Shown here: positions 8,836-18,504 of the stretch, in pieces
Position numbering within the stretch: the stretch's first letter is position 1
Layout: the number at the start of each line of letters is the position of its first letter
DNA from: Euzebyella marina
GTDB lineage: Bacteria > Bacteroidota > Bacteroidia > Flavobacteriales > Flavobacteriaceae
Direction of reading: 5' to 3'
DNA: 64,000 bases
Assembly: GCF_014855515.1 (NCBI RefSeq)
Contig: NZ_JACYFK010000001.1
Span: 1,178,001-1,242,000 of the forward strand
Notes under the pieces: generated by a model
Databases searched by the model: none
Told to the model about the DNA's origin: nothing
Seen by the model: the letters and a program-made list of their open reading frames with translations, nothing else
Program-made: the position numbers and the translations under genes

Positions 8836-9132
8836 CTAACAAGACTGTTCCGGTGGGGGAGGTACTATTTCAAGAATGTGATCGAATGTTCCCAAAAGAT
8901 GAAAATCGCTTATCTCAGATTCTTTTGAGTGCTTGATAAGGGAATAGTCGAAATCATGGTCATTTACGAACTTTTCCTCAGCTTGAGATTTTTTGCCCGT
9001 TTCTTGATGCTCTTCTTCATTGAGATTGGTGACCACTATAGGGTTGTCAACATCGCATAACGTTATTAGGCTAGGTGCGCCAATCGCAAATAGCCATAAA
9101 ACCAAAAGTGTAGTTCGAACGATGCTTTTCAT
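8836..9132 (-). CDS. small secreted or membrane-anchored hypothetical protein
   Basis: About 98 aa from the ATG at 9132 (MKSIVRTTLL). A start ten codons earlier is also possible but lies ahead of the hydrophobic segment. Residues 5-22 form a signal peptide or single membrane helix. The rest is acidic and hydrophilic and ends in a PPPPEQSC tail with a terminal Cys. It starts 57 bp after the last Bat gene and its end is 84 bp before the SulP start, all on the same strand. I do not recognise the family. Proteins with a proline-rich end like this occur in other flavobacteria. Confidence 0.6.
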   Translation of the reverse strand: MKSIVRTTLLVLWLFAIGAPSLITLCDVDNPIVVTNLNEEEHQETGKKSQAEEKFVNDHDFDYSLIKHSKESEISDFHLLGTFDHILEIVPPPPEQSC

Positions 9133-9189
9133 GGTCGACGTTATATACAAATATAACGGCATAAGCCACTATAGTTTGTTAAGGAAGTT

Positions 9190-9948
9190 TTAAAAATCCT
9201 TAAGCTCTTTGATGTCTTCTGCGGGGATCCAACCTATCGAGCCGTCGGCAATTTTTATCTTTTTCCAGTCATTGAGTTCTTCCAAGACATTTACCTTGGT
9301 GCCTTCATGAAGTGCAAAAGCTTCTTGACTTCGGGCATTGGGCTCTGCTTTCACACTTGATTCATCGGCGAAAACAATTGCAGGCATGTCATCTTTGAAC
9401 TTATTATACTGCAAGATAGCAAATACCAAAGCAACAACGGAAAGAAATAAAGCGACGATACTTATCACGAACGAAATTCGCTTTCGTGATGAATACCTAA
9501 AATAATAAAAGGCGATATAAAGAAAAACAAAAAGTATAAGGAATGCCACTGCCAAATAGGCCCATTGGTCAAAACTTAGCTGACCTACTATATTTTTATA
9601 AATGTTGGAAAGTCCGGTTTCGGGTAAGGTTTCAATGGCGTCAAGGGTCATGTTATTGGCGTAAGCCAAGTTGTTCTTTATTTCTTCGTCATTGGGTCGA
9701 AGCAACAACGCCTTTTCGTAGTAATAAATACTAGGGGCTATTTGATTTAGTTTGTAATATGAATTTCCGAGATTGTAATAGAGCTCCGCCGAATGCTGGC
9801 CATTATCGAGAATTTCCAGATAATTATCGACCGCTTTTTGATAGGCTCCTTCGTTATAGGCCTCAGTGGCCTGATTGAACAAGGTTTCATTTTGCCCAAA
9901 GGCTACTAAACCGAAAAGAAAGATTACGACCGACAGTAATTTTTTCAT
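9190..9948 (-). CDS. batE: BatE-like protein with TPR repeats, two membrane helices and SH3 domain
   Basis: 252 aa. A signal peptide (MKKLLSVVIFLFGLVAFGQ) is followed by TPR repeats (about residues 22-92, with YYNLGNSYYKLNQIAPSIYY). Two membrane helices (about 130-152 and 160-182) and a bacterial SH3 domain (about 190-250, with WKKIKIADGSIGWIP) follow. It is the last gene of the Bat operon, 35 bp after batD. The Bat proteins are linked to aerotolerance in Bacteroides fragilis. Their molecular role is not settled; the TPR and VWA parts suggest an envelope complex. Confidence 0.85.
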   Translation of the reverse strand: MKKLLSVVIFLFGLVAFGQNETLFNQATEAYNEGAYQKAVDNYLEILDNGQHSAELYYNLGNSYYKLNQIAPSIYYYEKALLLRPNDEEIKNNLAYANNMTLDAIETLPETGLSNIYKNIVGQLSFDQWAYLAVAFLILFVFLYIAFYYFRYSSRKRISFVISIVALFLSVVALVFAILQYNKFKDDMPAIVFADESSVKAEPNARSQEAFALHEGTKVNVLEELNDWKKIKIADGSIGWIPAEDIKELKDF

Positions 9949-9983
9949 TGTACTTTGCTGTAATTTATCGTTGTACGGTTTGT

Positions 9984-11765
9984 TTAAAGTTGTTTGTCAA
10001 GCTGCGATATGACTTCGCTGGCCTTATCATAATCTTGTTGCATCTGTACCTCAGAAAAGGGGCTATACCTGGCCATTTCGCAATTTTTCAAAAGCGCAAT
10101 AAATCCATGAATGGTCACATCATCCACATTTTTTTCCTTGAGCAAATGTGCAATCTTGTCTTTACTGAACTCAGAGGTCTCAATTTTGAGCTTAGCTTTG
10201 AGGTAATTGTGCAGAGCCTTCTCCAACGCTACATAAAAGGCATCTTTATGCCCTAGTTCCTTACGGGCTTTCGAAAGATATTTTCTAGCTAATCTGTTGG
10301 CACGTTTTATTTTATTTCCGGCTACATCGCTAGCAATAGCTTCCCTTTTCTTACCTATCAAAATTGCAACCGGAATCAGTAATAAGGGCAAAAACAACCA
10401 GAGATAAAAGCAGGTCGAACCAAAAAACACATTGGTTGCCGTAGGAGAAAGGTTTGGTTGAAGTTTTAAAAAATTGAATTGGTTGCCTGTAGTTACTGCC
10501 TGTTTCGCTCCATTCAAATTAGGGGCATTTGCAGATGCCGAATTTACAGGGCCTTCTTTTACATCGATTACTATTTCTTCGGAACTTAAAGTCTTGTATG
10601 TCTCAGAATTAGGGTCAAAATAAGTAAATGAAATACTGGGGATGGGATATTTGCCCTTAAAAGTGGGAACAATCGTATAATTATTGCTCACCTTGCCTTG
10701 AGAACCTGATAAGGTAGTTCGAACGTCTTCACTGAATTCGGGGTCATACACTTCTAACGAACCGGGAAGATTAGGTTCCGGAAGTTGAAAAAGCTTAAGG
10801 TTGCCCTTACCGCTGACCTCCACTTTTGCCTGTAAGGATTCTGAGGCATTCAAAGCAGTTTTGCTTGTCGTGACCGAAAAACCATATGACCCTACAGCAC
10901 CGCTAAAATTAACCGGTTTGCCTTTTTCAGGTAAGGCCTTTACGTTAATGGTTCTTCTACCGGCCGATACGGTTTTGTTTGTTTGGGAATAGATACGACC
11001 TCCAAAAAAATCTCTTTTGTTAGTAGGTACATCAACTGTTACATCAAGGGATAACGGCTCAATTTCAAGTTGCCCTGATTTTTGTGGATAGAGTACCACT
11101 CTTTTCAATACCACATATCTGTAGGGTTTTCCCTTATAGGTTCCGTTTTCGGCCGATAGTCTTCTAACGGGTATATCTTGGCTCCAAAAATTATTATACT
11201 TCGGGTTGTCAAGTGGTTGGTAATTAGAAACGCTAATGGATGGTGCCACATACAACTTATAAACAACGCTCAAGGCCTCATTGAGATAGGGGCTTGTTTT
11301 TGAAACCTCTGCGACGAGATGCAGGCTTTCGTCGGCTACGTCATCGACGGTCATTTGATCACTGGGCTTATCAACGGCGGCCGTTACTTCTACCTTTTTA
11401 GAAAGTGATTTATAAGTGTTTCCGTCAATGACTATAGAGGCCTGTTGAATGTTAAATTGGCCCCTAGCGGTAGGTGCCAAAGTGTACGAATAGGTCTTTG
11501 AATAGCTGCGAACCCCGTTGATCCAAGAAGAACTGATCGATTGAGATGGGCCCATCAATACCCTAAAGCCTTCAAAATCTGGGGGCATGAAGTTATCACC
11601 ATCTTTGTTCATGGTGAAATCTACACGAAGACGCTCATTGATGCCTAATTTTTCTTTGCTGAGTTTGATCTCGAAAGTAACGGCATCTTTATCTTGTGCG
11701 TTGAGCCAAAAAGTAGCGAACGCCGCTAAAAAATAGGTCAATATTTTTTTCAACATTACTGGCAT
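9984..11765 (-). CDS. batD: BatD family protein
   Basis: 593 aa. A signal peptide (MLKKILTYFLAAFATFWLNAQ) leads into a long periplasmic region of Ig-like beta domains (about residues 25-440). One membrane helix follows (about 455-478, LWLFLPLLLIPVAILIG), then a cytoplasmic helical tail (about 485-593). The ATG at 11765 overlaps the batC stop codon as TAATG, the same join seen between two other genes of this operon, so it is preferred over an ATG two codons earlier. It probably forms the periplasmic arm of the Bat complex with the VWA proteins. Confidence 0.9.
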   Translation of the reverse strand: MPVMLKKILTYFLAAFATFWLNAQDKDAVTFEIKLSKEKLGINERLRVDFTMNKDGDNFMPPDFEGFRVLMGPSQSISSSWINGVRSYSKTYSYTLAPTARGQFNIQQASIVIDGNTYKSLSKKVEVTAAVDKPSDQMTVDDVADESLHLVAEVSKTSPYLNEALSVVYKLYVAPSISVSNYQPLDNPKYNNFWSQDIPVRRLSAENGTYKGKPYRYVVLKRVVLYPQKSGQLEIEPLSLDVTVDVPTNKRDFFGGRIYSQTNKTVSAGRRTINVKALPEKGKPVNFSGAVGSYGFSVTTSKTALNASESLQAKVEVSGKGNLKLFQLPEPNLPGSLEVYDPEFSEDVRTTLSGSQGKVSNNYTIVPTFKGKYPIPSISFTYFDPNSETYKTLSSEEIVIDVKEGPVNSASANAPNLNGAKQAVTTGNQFNFLKLQPNLSPTATNVFFGSTCFYLWLFLPLLLIPVAILIGKKREAIASDVAGNKIKRANRLARKYLSKARKELGHKDAFYVALEKALHNYLKAKLKIETSEFSKDKIAHLLKEKNVDDVTIHGFIALLKNCEMARYSPFSEVQMQQDYDKASEVISQLDKQL

Positions 11766-12628
11766 TACCAATCCTTTTCATTTTTGACCTTGACACCCTT
11801 CACTTTTTGGGCGTCTATTTTTTCCTGAACCTTTTTCTCTTCGTTTTGCATAGCTTCTAGCAGATTTTGGATCTGCTGTTTGCTTAACTGATTGGGTCGA
11901 GGCTGCTGCGGTTGTTCTTGCTGTTGCTGGTCGCCTTGATCAGGTTTCTTTTTCTGTTCTTCTTTCTGGTCTCCTTCACCCTCTTTATTCTCTTCTTTTT
12001 GCTGATCTTCTTGGTCGCCCTCATCACCTTGGTCGCCTTGATCTTGCTTATCTTGATCTTTGTTGTCCTCCTCGTTTTCTCCTTCCTCTTTATTTTCGTT
12101 CTTGTCTTTTTGGTCTTGTTTGTCTTCTTGGTCTTTGTTGTCTTGATTCTGATTGTTCTGTTCTTGATCTTTCTTCAACATCTCTTTGGCCAAAGCAAGG
12201 TTATAGCGTGTTTCGTCGTCTTTTGGGTTGTTTCTGAGGGCTTCTTTATAGGCCTCGACCGCTTTTTCATACTCTTTACGCTTCATAAAAACGTTGCCCA
12301 TGTTATGGTAAGCTTGGTGCTTTTCGGCTTTGGTGGTGGCAACCTCTCCCGCCTCTTTAAATCGACCAAAAGCCTCACTGTAGGTTTCTTTGTCATAATA
12401 AGCTGTTCCAAGATTGTAAGGCGCAGCCGCATTTTGATCACTTTTTGCGATGGCCTTTCTGTAATCAACCTCGGCATCGATAAAATTATCTTCAGATAAT
12501 TCTTTATTACCGTCCCAAGTGAGATTCTTTGAGTCACGCAAATTACGGGCACGCTGCTCATCTTCATCATCTTGGGCAACGATGAAATTGGCCACCAGAA
12601 GTAATAGTATGAAAAACAGATTTTTCAT
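11765..12628 (-). CDS. batC: BatC-type TPR protein with charged low-complexity tail
   Basis: 287 aa with a signal peptide (MKNLFFILLLLVANFIVAQ). TPR repeats cover about residues 30-150, including AYHNMGNVFMKRKEYEKAVE and a second copy after it. A low-complexity stretch of Gln, Asp, Glu, Lys and Asn (about 155-245) is followed by a short conserved end (SKQQIQNLLEAMQNEEKKVQ). It directly follows batB with no gap and overlaps batD by one base. The protein is probably periplasmic and a scaffold for BatA/BatB. The tail gives a long false open frame on the opposite strand. Confidence 0.88.
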   Translation of the reverse strand: MKNLFFILLLLVANFIVAQDDEDEQRARNLRDSKNLTWDGNKELSEDNFIDAEVDYRKAIAKSDQNAAAPYNLGTAYYDKETYSEAFGRFKEAGEVATTKAEKHQAYHNMGNVFMKRKEYEKAVEAYKEALRNNPKDDETRYNLALAKEMLKKDQEQNNQNQDNKDQEDKQDQKDKNENKEEGENEEDNKDQDKQDQGDQGDEGDQEDQQKEENKEGEGDQKEEQKKKPDQGDQQQQEQPQQPRPNQLSKQQIQNLLEAMQNEEKKVQEKIDAQKVKGVKVKNEKDW

Positions 12629-13675
12629 TTATTCCTCAATCTTTTCGTTAAACAAATTCAGTTTTTTCAACCACTTGGTTTTCTTATCGAGAACGAAGAT
12701 GTCTAAAAATAGAAATAATAGCCCTATGGCCAAAAACCATTGAAATTGGTCTTTGAACTCGGCAAATTGCTTGGCTTCAAATTCCTTTTTATCCATCTGC
12801 AACAACTGTTCCTTTATCAGCTCAACGGCATCTTCGGTATTGGTACCATCTATATATTCACCGTTTCCTTCATCTGCAATGTCAGTCAAGACCTCTTCGT
12901 TAAGTCGGGTTATGACTACCTCACCCTGTGCGTCTTTTTTTAGACTTTCGACAATACCATTTCTTTTGATGGGTATGGGGGCTCCTTTAGTTTTACCGAC
13001 GCCTATCGTATAGATTCGAATACCTTCATCGACCGCATTTTCGACTGCGTCTTGAACCGCACCTTCAGAATGGTCTTCCCCATCAGAAATGATGAAAAGC
13101 ACCCGGTTGGTCTGTTCTGCGTCATTGTAATATGTCGTAGCTAATTCAATAGCTTCGTTGATAGCTGTACCCTGTGAAGTAAGCATATCGGTATTCATAC
13201 TCTGTAAGAACATCTTGGCCGCCCCATAATCGGTGGTTATAGGCAACTGCGGAAATGCTTGACCTGCATAAGCGATAATACCGATTCGGTCGCTAGCCAG
13301 TTGATTGATGATTTCTGAAACCAAGCGCTTCGCTTTTTCAAGCCTGTTGGGCGCGATGTCTTCGGCCAGCATACTTTTAGAGACATCTACGGCAAAGACG
13401 ATATCGACGCCTTCACGTTTGACCGTTTCAAGTTTGGTTCCAATCTTGGGATTTACCAGACCCAATGTGAGAAAGGTGATTCCTAATAAAAACAACAATA
13501 ATTTCAAACTAGACTTATACCTAGACCTGTTGGGAGTAATGCGCTTGAGCAAAGGCAGGTCGGCAAATTTTCGTTGGGTGCGATTTTTCCAGACTTGCAG
13601 TAATACGAACAGTACTACGACCACTGGTATAACACCCAGCAGGTAGAAATATATTTCTTCGTCGAACTGTATCAT
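12629..13675 (-). CDS. batB: BatB von Willebrand factor A domain membrane protein
   Basis: 348 aa from the ATG at 13675; a TTG two codons earlier also lies in frame. Two N-terminal membrane helices (about residues 8-30 and 57-75) precede a VWA domain (about 85-275) with an intact MIDAS motif DVSKS, the later Thr and the ISDGEDHSEG segment. A C-terminal membrane helix (about 310-330) follows. The metal-binding VWA face probably takes part in protein contacts with BatA, BatC and BatD. It lies 50 bp after batA. Confidence 0.92.
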   Translation of the reverse strand: MIQFDEEIYFYLLGVIPVVVVLFVLLQVWKNRTQRKFADLPLLKRITPNRSRYKSSLKLLLFLLGITFLTLGLVNPKIGTKLETVKREGVDIVFAVDVSKSMLAEDIAPNRLEKAKRLVSEIINQLASDRIGIIAYAGQAFPQLPITTDYGAAKMFLQSMNTDMLTSQGTAINEAIELATTYYNDAEQTNRVLFIISDGEDHSEGAVQDAVENAVDEGIRIYTIGVGKTKGAPIPIKRNGIVESLKKDAQGEVVITRLNEEVLTDIADEGNGEYIDGTNTEDAVELIKEQLLQMDKKEFEAKQFAEFKDQFQWFLAIGLLFLFLDIFVLDKKTKWLKKLNLFNEKIEE

Positions 13676-13725
13676 GGTCAAAAATCTTTATAAATTTTGC
13701 TTGAAACCTAAATCACCCAAATGAT

Positions 13726-14724
13726 TTAGATAAAGCTTCTGAAAATACTATTTCTTAACAGCCATTCTAGCAAAAGCAAACCCCCTGCCAAAAATATCCA
13801 CGGCCTAAATTTTTCCTCGTATTTATAATATTTGAACTCTTCTATCTCGGTTTTTTCAAGCTTGTTTATCTCTTCGTAAATAGCCTCAAGCTTTTCATTG
13901 TCCGTTGCACGGAAATATTTACCTCCGGTAACCTTGGCAATATCCTTTAGTAATTCTTCGTCAATTTCAACTTGCCGCATTCCGTATCTATAGGAACCAT
14001 CGGCATTATACGCAATCGGCGTAAGCGCATTACCATTGGTGCCCAGACCTATCGTATACGCCTTAATGCCAAATTCAATAGCCAAATCTGCGGCGGTCTG
14101 AGGCTCTATGAAACCTGAGTTGTTGACACCATCGGTCAATAGAATGATGACCTTACTTGAAGCCTTGCTCTCTTTTAGGCGGTTGACCGAAGTGGCCAAG
14201 CCCATACCAATGGCCGTACCGTCATTCAATTGACCATAAGTAATTTCTCTTAATGAACTTAGTACAATTGATTTGTCGCTTGTAATCGGTGTTTTCGTGT
14301 ACCCTTCACCGGCATAGGCCACCAAACCGATTCGGTCATTAGGCCTTTCCCTAATAAACTTGGCAGCTACCTCTTTTAGGGCCGAAAGACGGTTGGGCTT
14401 AAGGTCACGGGCCAGCATACTCGACGATACGTCGATTGCCATTACAATATCTATTCCTTTGGTGGTTTTGGTTCTCGTAGAGATATCTTCGGTCTGAGGG
14501 CGGGCCATGGCCACAATTATGGCAGCAAGTGCCAAAAGACGCATGATAAATAAAAGGGGTTTAAGTCTAGGTAAGATGCCTTTCTTTGAGAAACCTTTGA
14601 TAGTGGGCAATTTCAGCGATGCTACTTGCTCTTTGCGCTTGTAAAAATACCACAGCACTGCCAATGGAAGCAATAAAAGCAACCAGAAAAACTCAGGATT
14701 GGCAAATGATATATTTTCGAGCAT
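13726..14724 (-). CDS. batA: BatA von Willebrand factor A domain membrane protein
   Basis: 332 aa. Membrane helices sit near residues 10-28 and 56-75. The VWA domain (about 90-285) has the MIDAS residues Asp98, Ser100 and Ser102 (DVSSS) and a LLTDGVNNSGF segment. A last helix is at about 308-326. It is a paralogue of batB, the next gene, with the same layout. The ATG follows the stop of the preceding gene directly. Established as part of the Bat cluster; acts in the cytoplasmic membrane. Confidence 0.93.
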   Translation of the reverse strand: MLENISFANPEFFWLLLLLPLAVLWYFYKRKEQVASLKLPTIKGFSKKGILPRLKPLLFIMRLLALAAIIVAMARPQTEDISTRTKTTKGIDIVMAIDVSSSMLARDLKPNRLSALKEVAAKFIRERPNDRIGLVAYAGEGYTKTPITSDKSIVLSSLREITYGQLNDGTAIGMGLATSVNRLKESKASSKVIILLTDGVNNSGFIEPQTAADLAIEFGIKAYTIGLGTNGNALTPIAYNADGSYRYGMRQVEIDEELLKDIAKVTGGKYFRATDNEKLEAIYEEINKLEKTEIEEFKYYKYEEKFRPWIFLAGGLLLLEWLLRNSIFRSFI

Positions 14725-16389
14725 CTAAACTTCGGTTTTGACCTCTAAGGTCTTTAAAATTCGTTCTACAATTTCTTCGGCGTACGTGTCATTATCGCGC
14801 CATGTCAAAATCACTTGTTGTTGAAAACCCTTGCCACCGAATAGTATGACACTGTATTTGCCTTGAACAAGTTCGTCAGATTCCGGTACGGCAAACTTTC
14901 CGCTTCCATATACTTTTATACCCTTCACACCACTTATTGTAGTGAATTCTTCTTGTTTTGTAATGATGTTCTTGGCTCCCTTATCTTCCAGATTTTTGAT
15001 GAACATCTCTACCGATTTTTCAAAGTCGGGCTCTACTTCTTGTGTTAAAACGGTTGAAGAGGTGCCTACGGTAAATAGACTTTTGGCGTTGCGGTACATG
15101 AAAATCTGAAGGTCTGAAATATTGGCTTTCATGTCCGGAGTCAGCTCCGCCTCTTGACGTCTAAGAATTTCAGGTGTTTCTAGGCTGATAGGAGGATAGC
15201 CATAAGTACTTGCTACCCACTCGCCTTCTAACAATTTCTTGGTCGGATTGCCCAACAAGGTATCCTTTACCGGTACGAACCCGTAATAACCTATGGCAAC
15301 TGCCGCTGCAATGAAAATGGCCGCAATCACAGAAACACCGGCGATGACCAGTTTTTTCTTTTGCTTTTTTCGAGCAAGTTCTTCTTTGTATTCTTCTTGT
15401 TCAAGAAGTTCTTCTTCCGTCGGTTCAGGAAGTGCATCATGCGTTTTTATCACAATTTGCTCTATGGCCTTACGGTCATTTTCGGCAACCGACGATTCCG
15501 GTTTTGATTTCGCGAACTTGACCAAATCGGCAGTTTGCAATATTCGTCTGAATTGCGATAATGTGTCATTGTCGAGTTTTAGCTCACCTGCATCCCTCAA
15601 CATTTCAAGTTTTACGATCAACTCATCGGTCGTGCTTTCCAAAGCCGTAACGTGAACATCTTCTTCAAGGTAAGAACGCACGATGTTGGTGAGCTCAGAA
15701 TAGTACTCTTTATACTCGTCTTGAATAATGTATTTAGAATTTTCGAGCTTCTTCAGTTCTAACAAAGCCCTGTCATAAGGGGGTAGAAGGGCTTCTTTCT
15801 CTTCTTCGGTCAAAGGTTTTTTCCTTAAAAAGAACCAATATACAAGACCTGCAACTACAGCAACGACAATTAAAATGATCAATAACCATTTGAAGAGGTC
15901 GACATTGCTTTTATCTACCTGCATGAGAGGTTTGATATCGTACATTTTTTGGGCCAAGGTGTCTACAGGTACATTGGCAACACTGATTTGGGTAGAGTCG
16001 GTAAAGTAGCCTTTACCATTGATTTCAATACGTTGCGAAGGCAATTTGTAATTACCTGAATCGAATTGGGTAAGGGCATAGATTTTCTGCAAGGTCATAC
16101 GATCTTGCTTTCGGGTCGTATCGGTTTCAAAAGCCTCTACCGTTTCAAGCGGTGAAAAAGTGTGCCCATCGGGAAAGATAACTTGCGCCAAAGTATCGGT
16201 TTCTACCGTTACGGTGAAATTGATCTGTTCACCTATTTTGATGGAGGTCGTGTCGACCTGTGAAGATACCTTTGGCTCGGTCTGGGCCCAACTCTTAAGG
16301 CCGATGACCAATAAGCACAGCAAAAAAAATGTTCGTTGCAAAGACAACGACTTTATACGGGGTATTGATTTCAACTCTCTTTTCTGCAT
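14725..16389 (-). CDS. Bat-operon membrane protein with two membrane helices, unknown function
   Basis: 554 aa. A signal-like segment (about residues 18-36) leads into a periplasmic beta-rich domain (about 38-160) resembling one BatD repeat. A membrane helix (about 167-188) is followed by a cytoplasmic helical domain (about 190-330, Glu/Lys rich, DUF4381-like in position). A second helix (about 345-370) leads to a C-terminal domain (about 375-554) that I do not recognise. Its ATG overlaps the DUF58 stop as TAATG, so the two are translationally coupled. A gene in this slot between DUF58 and batA is usual in Bacteroidota. It probably belongs to the same complex. Confidence 0.8.
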   Translation of the reverse strand: MQKRELKSIPRIKSLSLQRTFFLLCLLVIGLKSWAQTEPKVSSQVDTTSIKIGEQINFTVTVETDTLAQVIFPDGHTFSPLETVEAFETDTTRKQDRMTLQKIYALTQFDSGNYKLPSQRIEINGKGYFTDSTQISVANVPVDTLAQKMYDIKPLMQVDKSNVDLFKWLLIILIVVAVVAGLVYWFFLRKKPLTEEEKEALLPPYDRALLELKKLENSKYIIQDEYKEYYSELTNIVRSYLEEDVHVTALESTTDELIVKLEMLRDAGELKLDNDTLSQFRRILQTADLVKFAKSKPESSVAENDRKAIEQIVIKTHDALPEPTEEELLEQEEYKEELARKKQKKKLVIAGVSVIAAIFIAAAVAIGYYGFVPVKDTLLGNPTKKLLEGEWVASTYGYPPISLETPEILRRQEAELTPDMKANISDLQIFMYRNAKSLFTVGTSSTVLTQEVEPDFEKSVEMFIKNLEDKGAKNIITKQEEFTTISGVKGIKVYGSGKFAVPESDELVQGKYSVILFGGKGFQQQVILTWRDNDTYAEEIVERILKTLEVKTEV

Positions 16390-17255
16390 TAACCTCTGCG
16401 CTTAAAATAGCCCAATAATTTTTTTACATAGCTTTCATCTACTCGGCAACTAATGACTCCGCATCCAGATTTTTTGAAGGTATCCGAAAAATAATCGACA
16501 CGTTCTCGGTAATAGCTTCCGTAGGCCCTTCTCACACTTTTTGATTGGGTGTTGACCAATTGGTATTTACCCGTTTCAGCATCTTGAATCTGTACCATTC
16601 CTAAATTAGGGATCTCCTCTTCTCGATGGTCGTACACCCTAATTCCCGTTAAATCGTGTTTGTTACCAGATATTTTTAGGGTCTTTTCATAGTCTTCGGC
16701 AATAAAGTCAGAAAGAACAAAGACTATTGCTTTTTTCTTCATCACGCTGCTTAAAAACTTCAAGGCCTCCGATAGATTTGTGCGGTTGCTTTTGGGCCTG
16801 AACTCCAATAACTCCCTGATAATCCTCAGTACATGACTTTTTCCTTTTTTAGGGGGAATAAAAAGTTCTACTTCATCTGAAAAAAGAATCAACCCGGCCT
16901 TATCATTGTTCTGAAGTGCTGAAAACGCCAGTGTTGCCGATATTTCGGTAATAATTTCTTTCTTGAACTGGTTGGTGGTTCCGAACAATTCTGAACCACT
17001 AACATCTACCATGAGCATCATTGTGAGTTCCCTTTCCTCTTCAAAAACCTTTACAAAAGGCTCATTGTACCTAGCGGTTACGTTCCAATCAATATTTCTA
17101 ACATCGTCACCAAATTGATATTGCCTAACCTCGCTAAAGGTCATACCACGACCTTTGAAAGTGGAGTGGTATTCCCCACCAAAAATATGATCGGAAAGAC
17201 GGCGTGTCTTAATTTCGATCTTACGTACTTTCTTAAGTAACTCTTTGGTGTTCAT
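16389..17255 (-). CDS. DUF58 domain protein (VWA-like) of the Bat operon
   Basis: 288 aa, cytoplasmic, without membrane helices. The DUF58 signature is clear: FGDDVRNIDWNVTARYNEP at about residues 49-67 followed by the VWA-like DVSGS metal site. DUF58 proteins go together with MoxR ATPases in nearly all genomes and probably act as MoxR adaptors or substrates. Here it sits 89 bp after moxR and overlaps the next gene by one base. Confidence 0.93.
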   Translation of the reverse strand: MNTKELLKKVRKIEIKTRRLSDHIFGGEYHSTFKGRGMTFSEVRQYQFGDDVRNIDWNVTARYNEPFVKVFEEERELTMMLMVDVSGSELFGTTNQFKKEIITEISATLAFSALQNNDKAGLILFSDEVELFIPPKKGKSHVLRIIRELLEFRPKSNRTNLSEALKFLSSVMKKKAIVFVLSDFIAEDYEKTLKISGNKHDLTGIRVYDHREEEIPNLGMVQIQDAETGKYQLVNTQSKSVRRAYGSYYRERVDYFSDTFKKSGCGVISCRVDESYVKKLLGYFKRRG

Positions 17256-17344
17256 ATTACTATAAAAGGCTTGGCCTACAATTCTCAGTCTTTTTTGGCC
17301 TACAAAGTTTCTGAGTTGTCAAATCAATCTGGGAAACCGAAATT

Positions 17345-18346
17345 TTAAGGAACTTCAATCTCGTTTACGATCCTATTGATAATTTCTTCTGAAGTAATAT
17401 TTTCTGCCTCGGCCTCATAGGTAATACCGATTCTATGACGAAGTACATCATGCACTACGGCCCTTACATCTTCAGGCACTACATACCCACGACGTTTAAT
17501 AAAGGCGTAGCACTTGGCAGCGTTGCCCAAATTGATACTACCCCTTGGAGAAGCCCCAAAGCTTATTAACGGCTTTAGGCTTTCAAGATTATACTTTTCT
17601 GGATATCTCGTGGCAAAGATGAGGTCGAGAATGTATTTCTCGATTTTCTCATCCATATAAACCTCTTTCACCGCCTGTTGGGCACTCAATATTTGGTTTA
17701 GTGTAACGACCGGTTTAACGGTTTCGTAGGCCCCCAAAAGATTTTGTCGCATGATCAACTGCTCTTCGTTCATTTTGGGGTAGTCGATTACCGTCTTTAG
17801 CATAAAACGGTCTACCTGCGCCTCCGGTAGAGGATAAGTACCTTCTTGCTCGACTGGGTTCTGCGTTGCCATTACCAAAAAGGGTTTATCCAATATAAAG
17901 GTTTCATCACCAATGGTCACTTGCTTCTCTTGCATGGCCTCGAGTAATGCCGATTGCACTTTTGCCGGAGCCCGGTTAATTTCATCTGCCAATACGAAAT
18001 TGGCAAAAATAGGACCTTTTTTAATCGAGAAATCGTTCTCTTTTATGTTGTAAATAAGCGTACCTACAACGTCGGCAGGTAGCAAATCGGGGGTGAATTG
18101 AATTCGGCTAAAGCTTCCCTTTACGGCCTTTGACAGCGTATTAATGGCCAAAGTTTTTGCCAGACCGGGAACCCCTTCCAACAAAATGTGGCCCTGACCG
18201 AGCAGACCGATCAATAGTCTTTCGACCATATGTTTTTGGCCAACGATTACCTTGTTCATTTCCAATATCAACAAGTCGATAAAAGCACTCTCTTGAGCAA
18301 TTTTTTCATTTACCGCGCTAATATCAACAGTAGTAGTTTCTTCCAT
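17345..18346 (-). CDS. MoxR-family AAA+ ATPase
   Basis: 333 aa AAA+ ATPase thought to act as a chaperone for the VWA/DUF58 proteins encoded after it. Walker A is EGVPGLAKT (residues 57-65). Walker B is VLADEINRAP with Asp121 and Glu122. The sensor 1 segment MATQNPVEQEGTYPLPEAQ and the arginine-bearing DRFMLK follow, and the helical lid (FGASPRGSINL) is near residue 265. It is the first gene of the eight-gene Bat operon, and the gap upstream must hold the operon promoter, though I see no exact TAnnTTTG there. Confidence 0.95.
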   Translation of the reverse strand: MEETTTVDISAVNEKIAQESAFIDLLILEMNKVIVGQKHMVERLLIGLLGQGHILLEGVPGLAKTLAINTLSKAVKGSFSRIQFTPDLLPADVVGTLIYNIKENDFSIKKGPIFANFVLADEINRAPAKVQSALLEAMQEKQVTIGDETFILDKPFLVMATQNPVEQEGTYPLPEAQVDRFMLKTVIDYPKMNEEQLIMRQNLLGAYETVKPVVTLNQILSAQQAVKEVYMDEKIEKYILDLIFATRYPEKYNLESLKPLISFGASPRGSINLGNAAKCYAFIKRRGYVVPEDVRAVVHDVLRHRIGITYEAEAENITSEEIINRIVNEIEVP

Positions 18347-18433
18347 ATAAAGCTAATAATTTCGGTTTGGGGTCGGTTGTTTTTTGAACAGAGTGCAAAT
18401 TGAAAATTTATTCATTGCTTAGCTGTTAACGAT

Positions 18434-18465
18434 TGGTTAAAAAAATGCGTAAGCCCCTATTTTTG
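18434..18465 (+). promoter_or_regulatory. Bacteroidota-type promoter of the aldo/keto reductase gene
   Basis: TTG at 18434-18436, 21 nt spacer, TATTTTTG at 18458-18465 (exact TAnnTTTG). It lies 39 bp before the ATG at 18505, within the gap shared with the divergent moxR gene. Confidence 0.6.
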
Positions 18466-18504
18466 TGAAGTTTTTAAGGTATTTATTTATAATTTAACGC
18501 GCCT

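Noticed and set aside
11912-12499. 195-codon plus-strand frame opposite batC
   Set aside because: Its translation is a run of Leu, Phe, Val and Ile made by reading the Gln/Glu/Asp-rich batC tail in reverse; it is an artefact of low complexity and has no start context.
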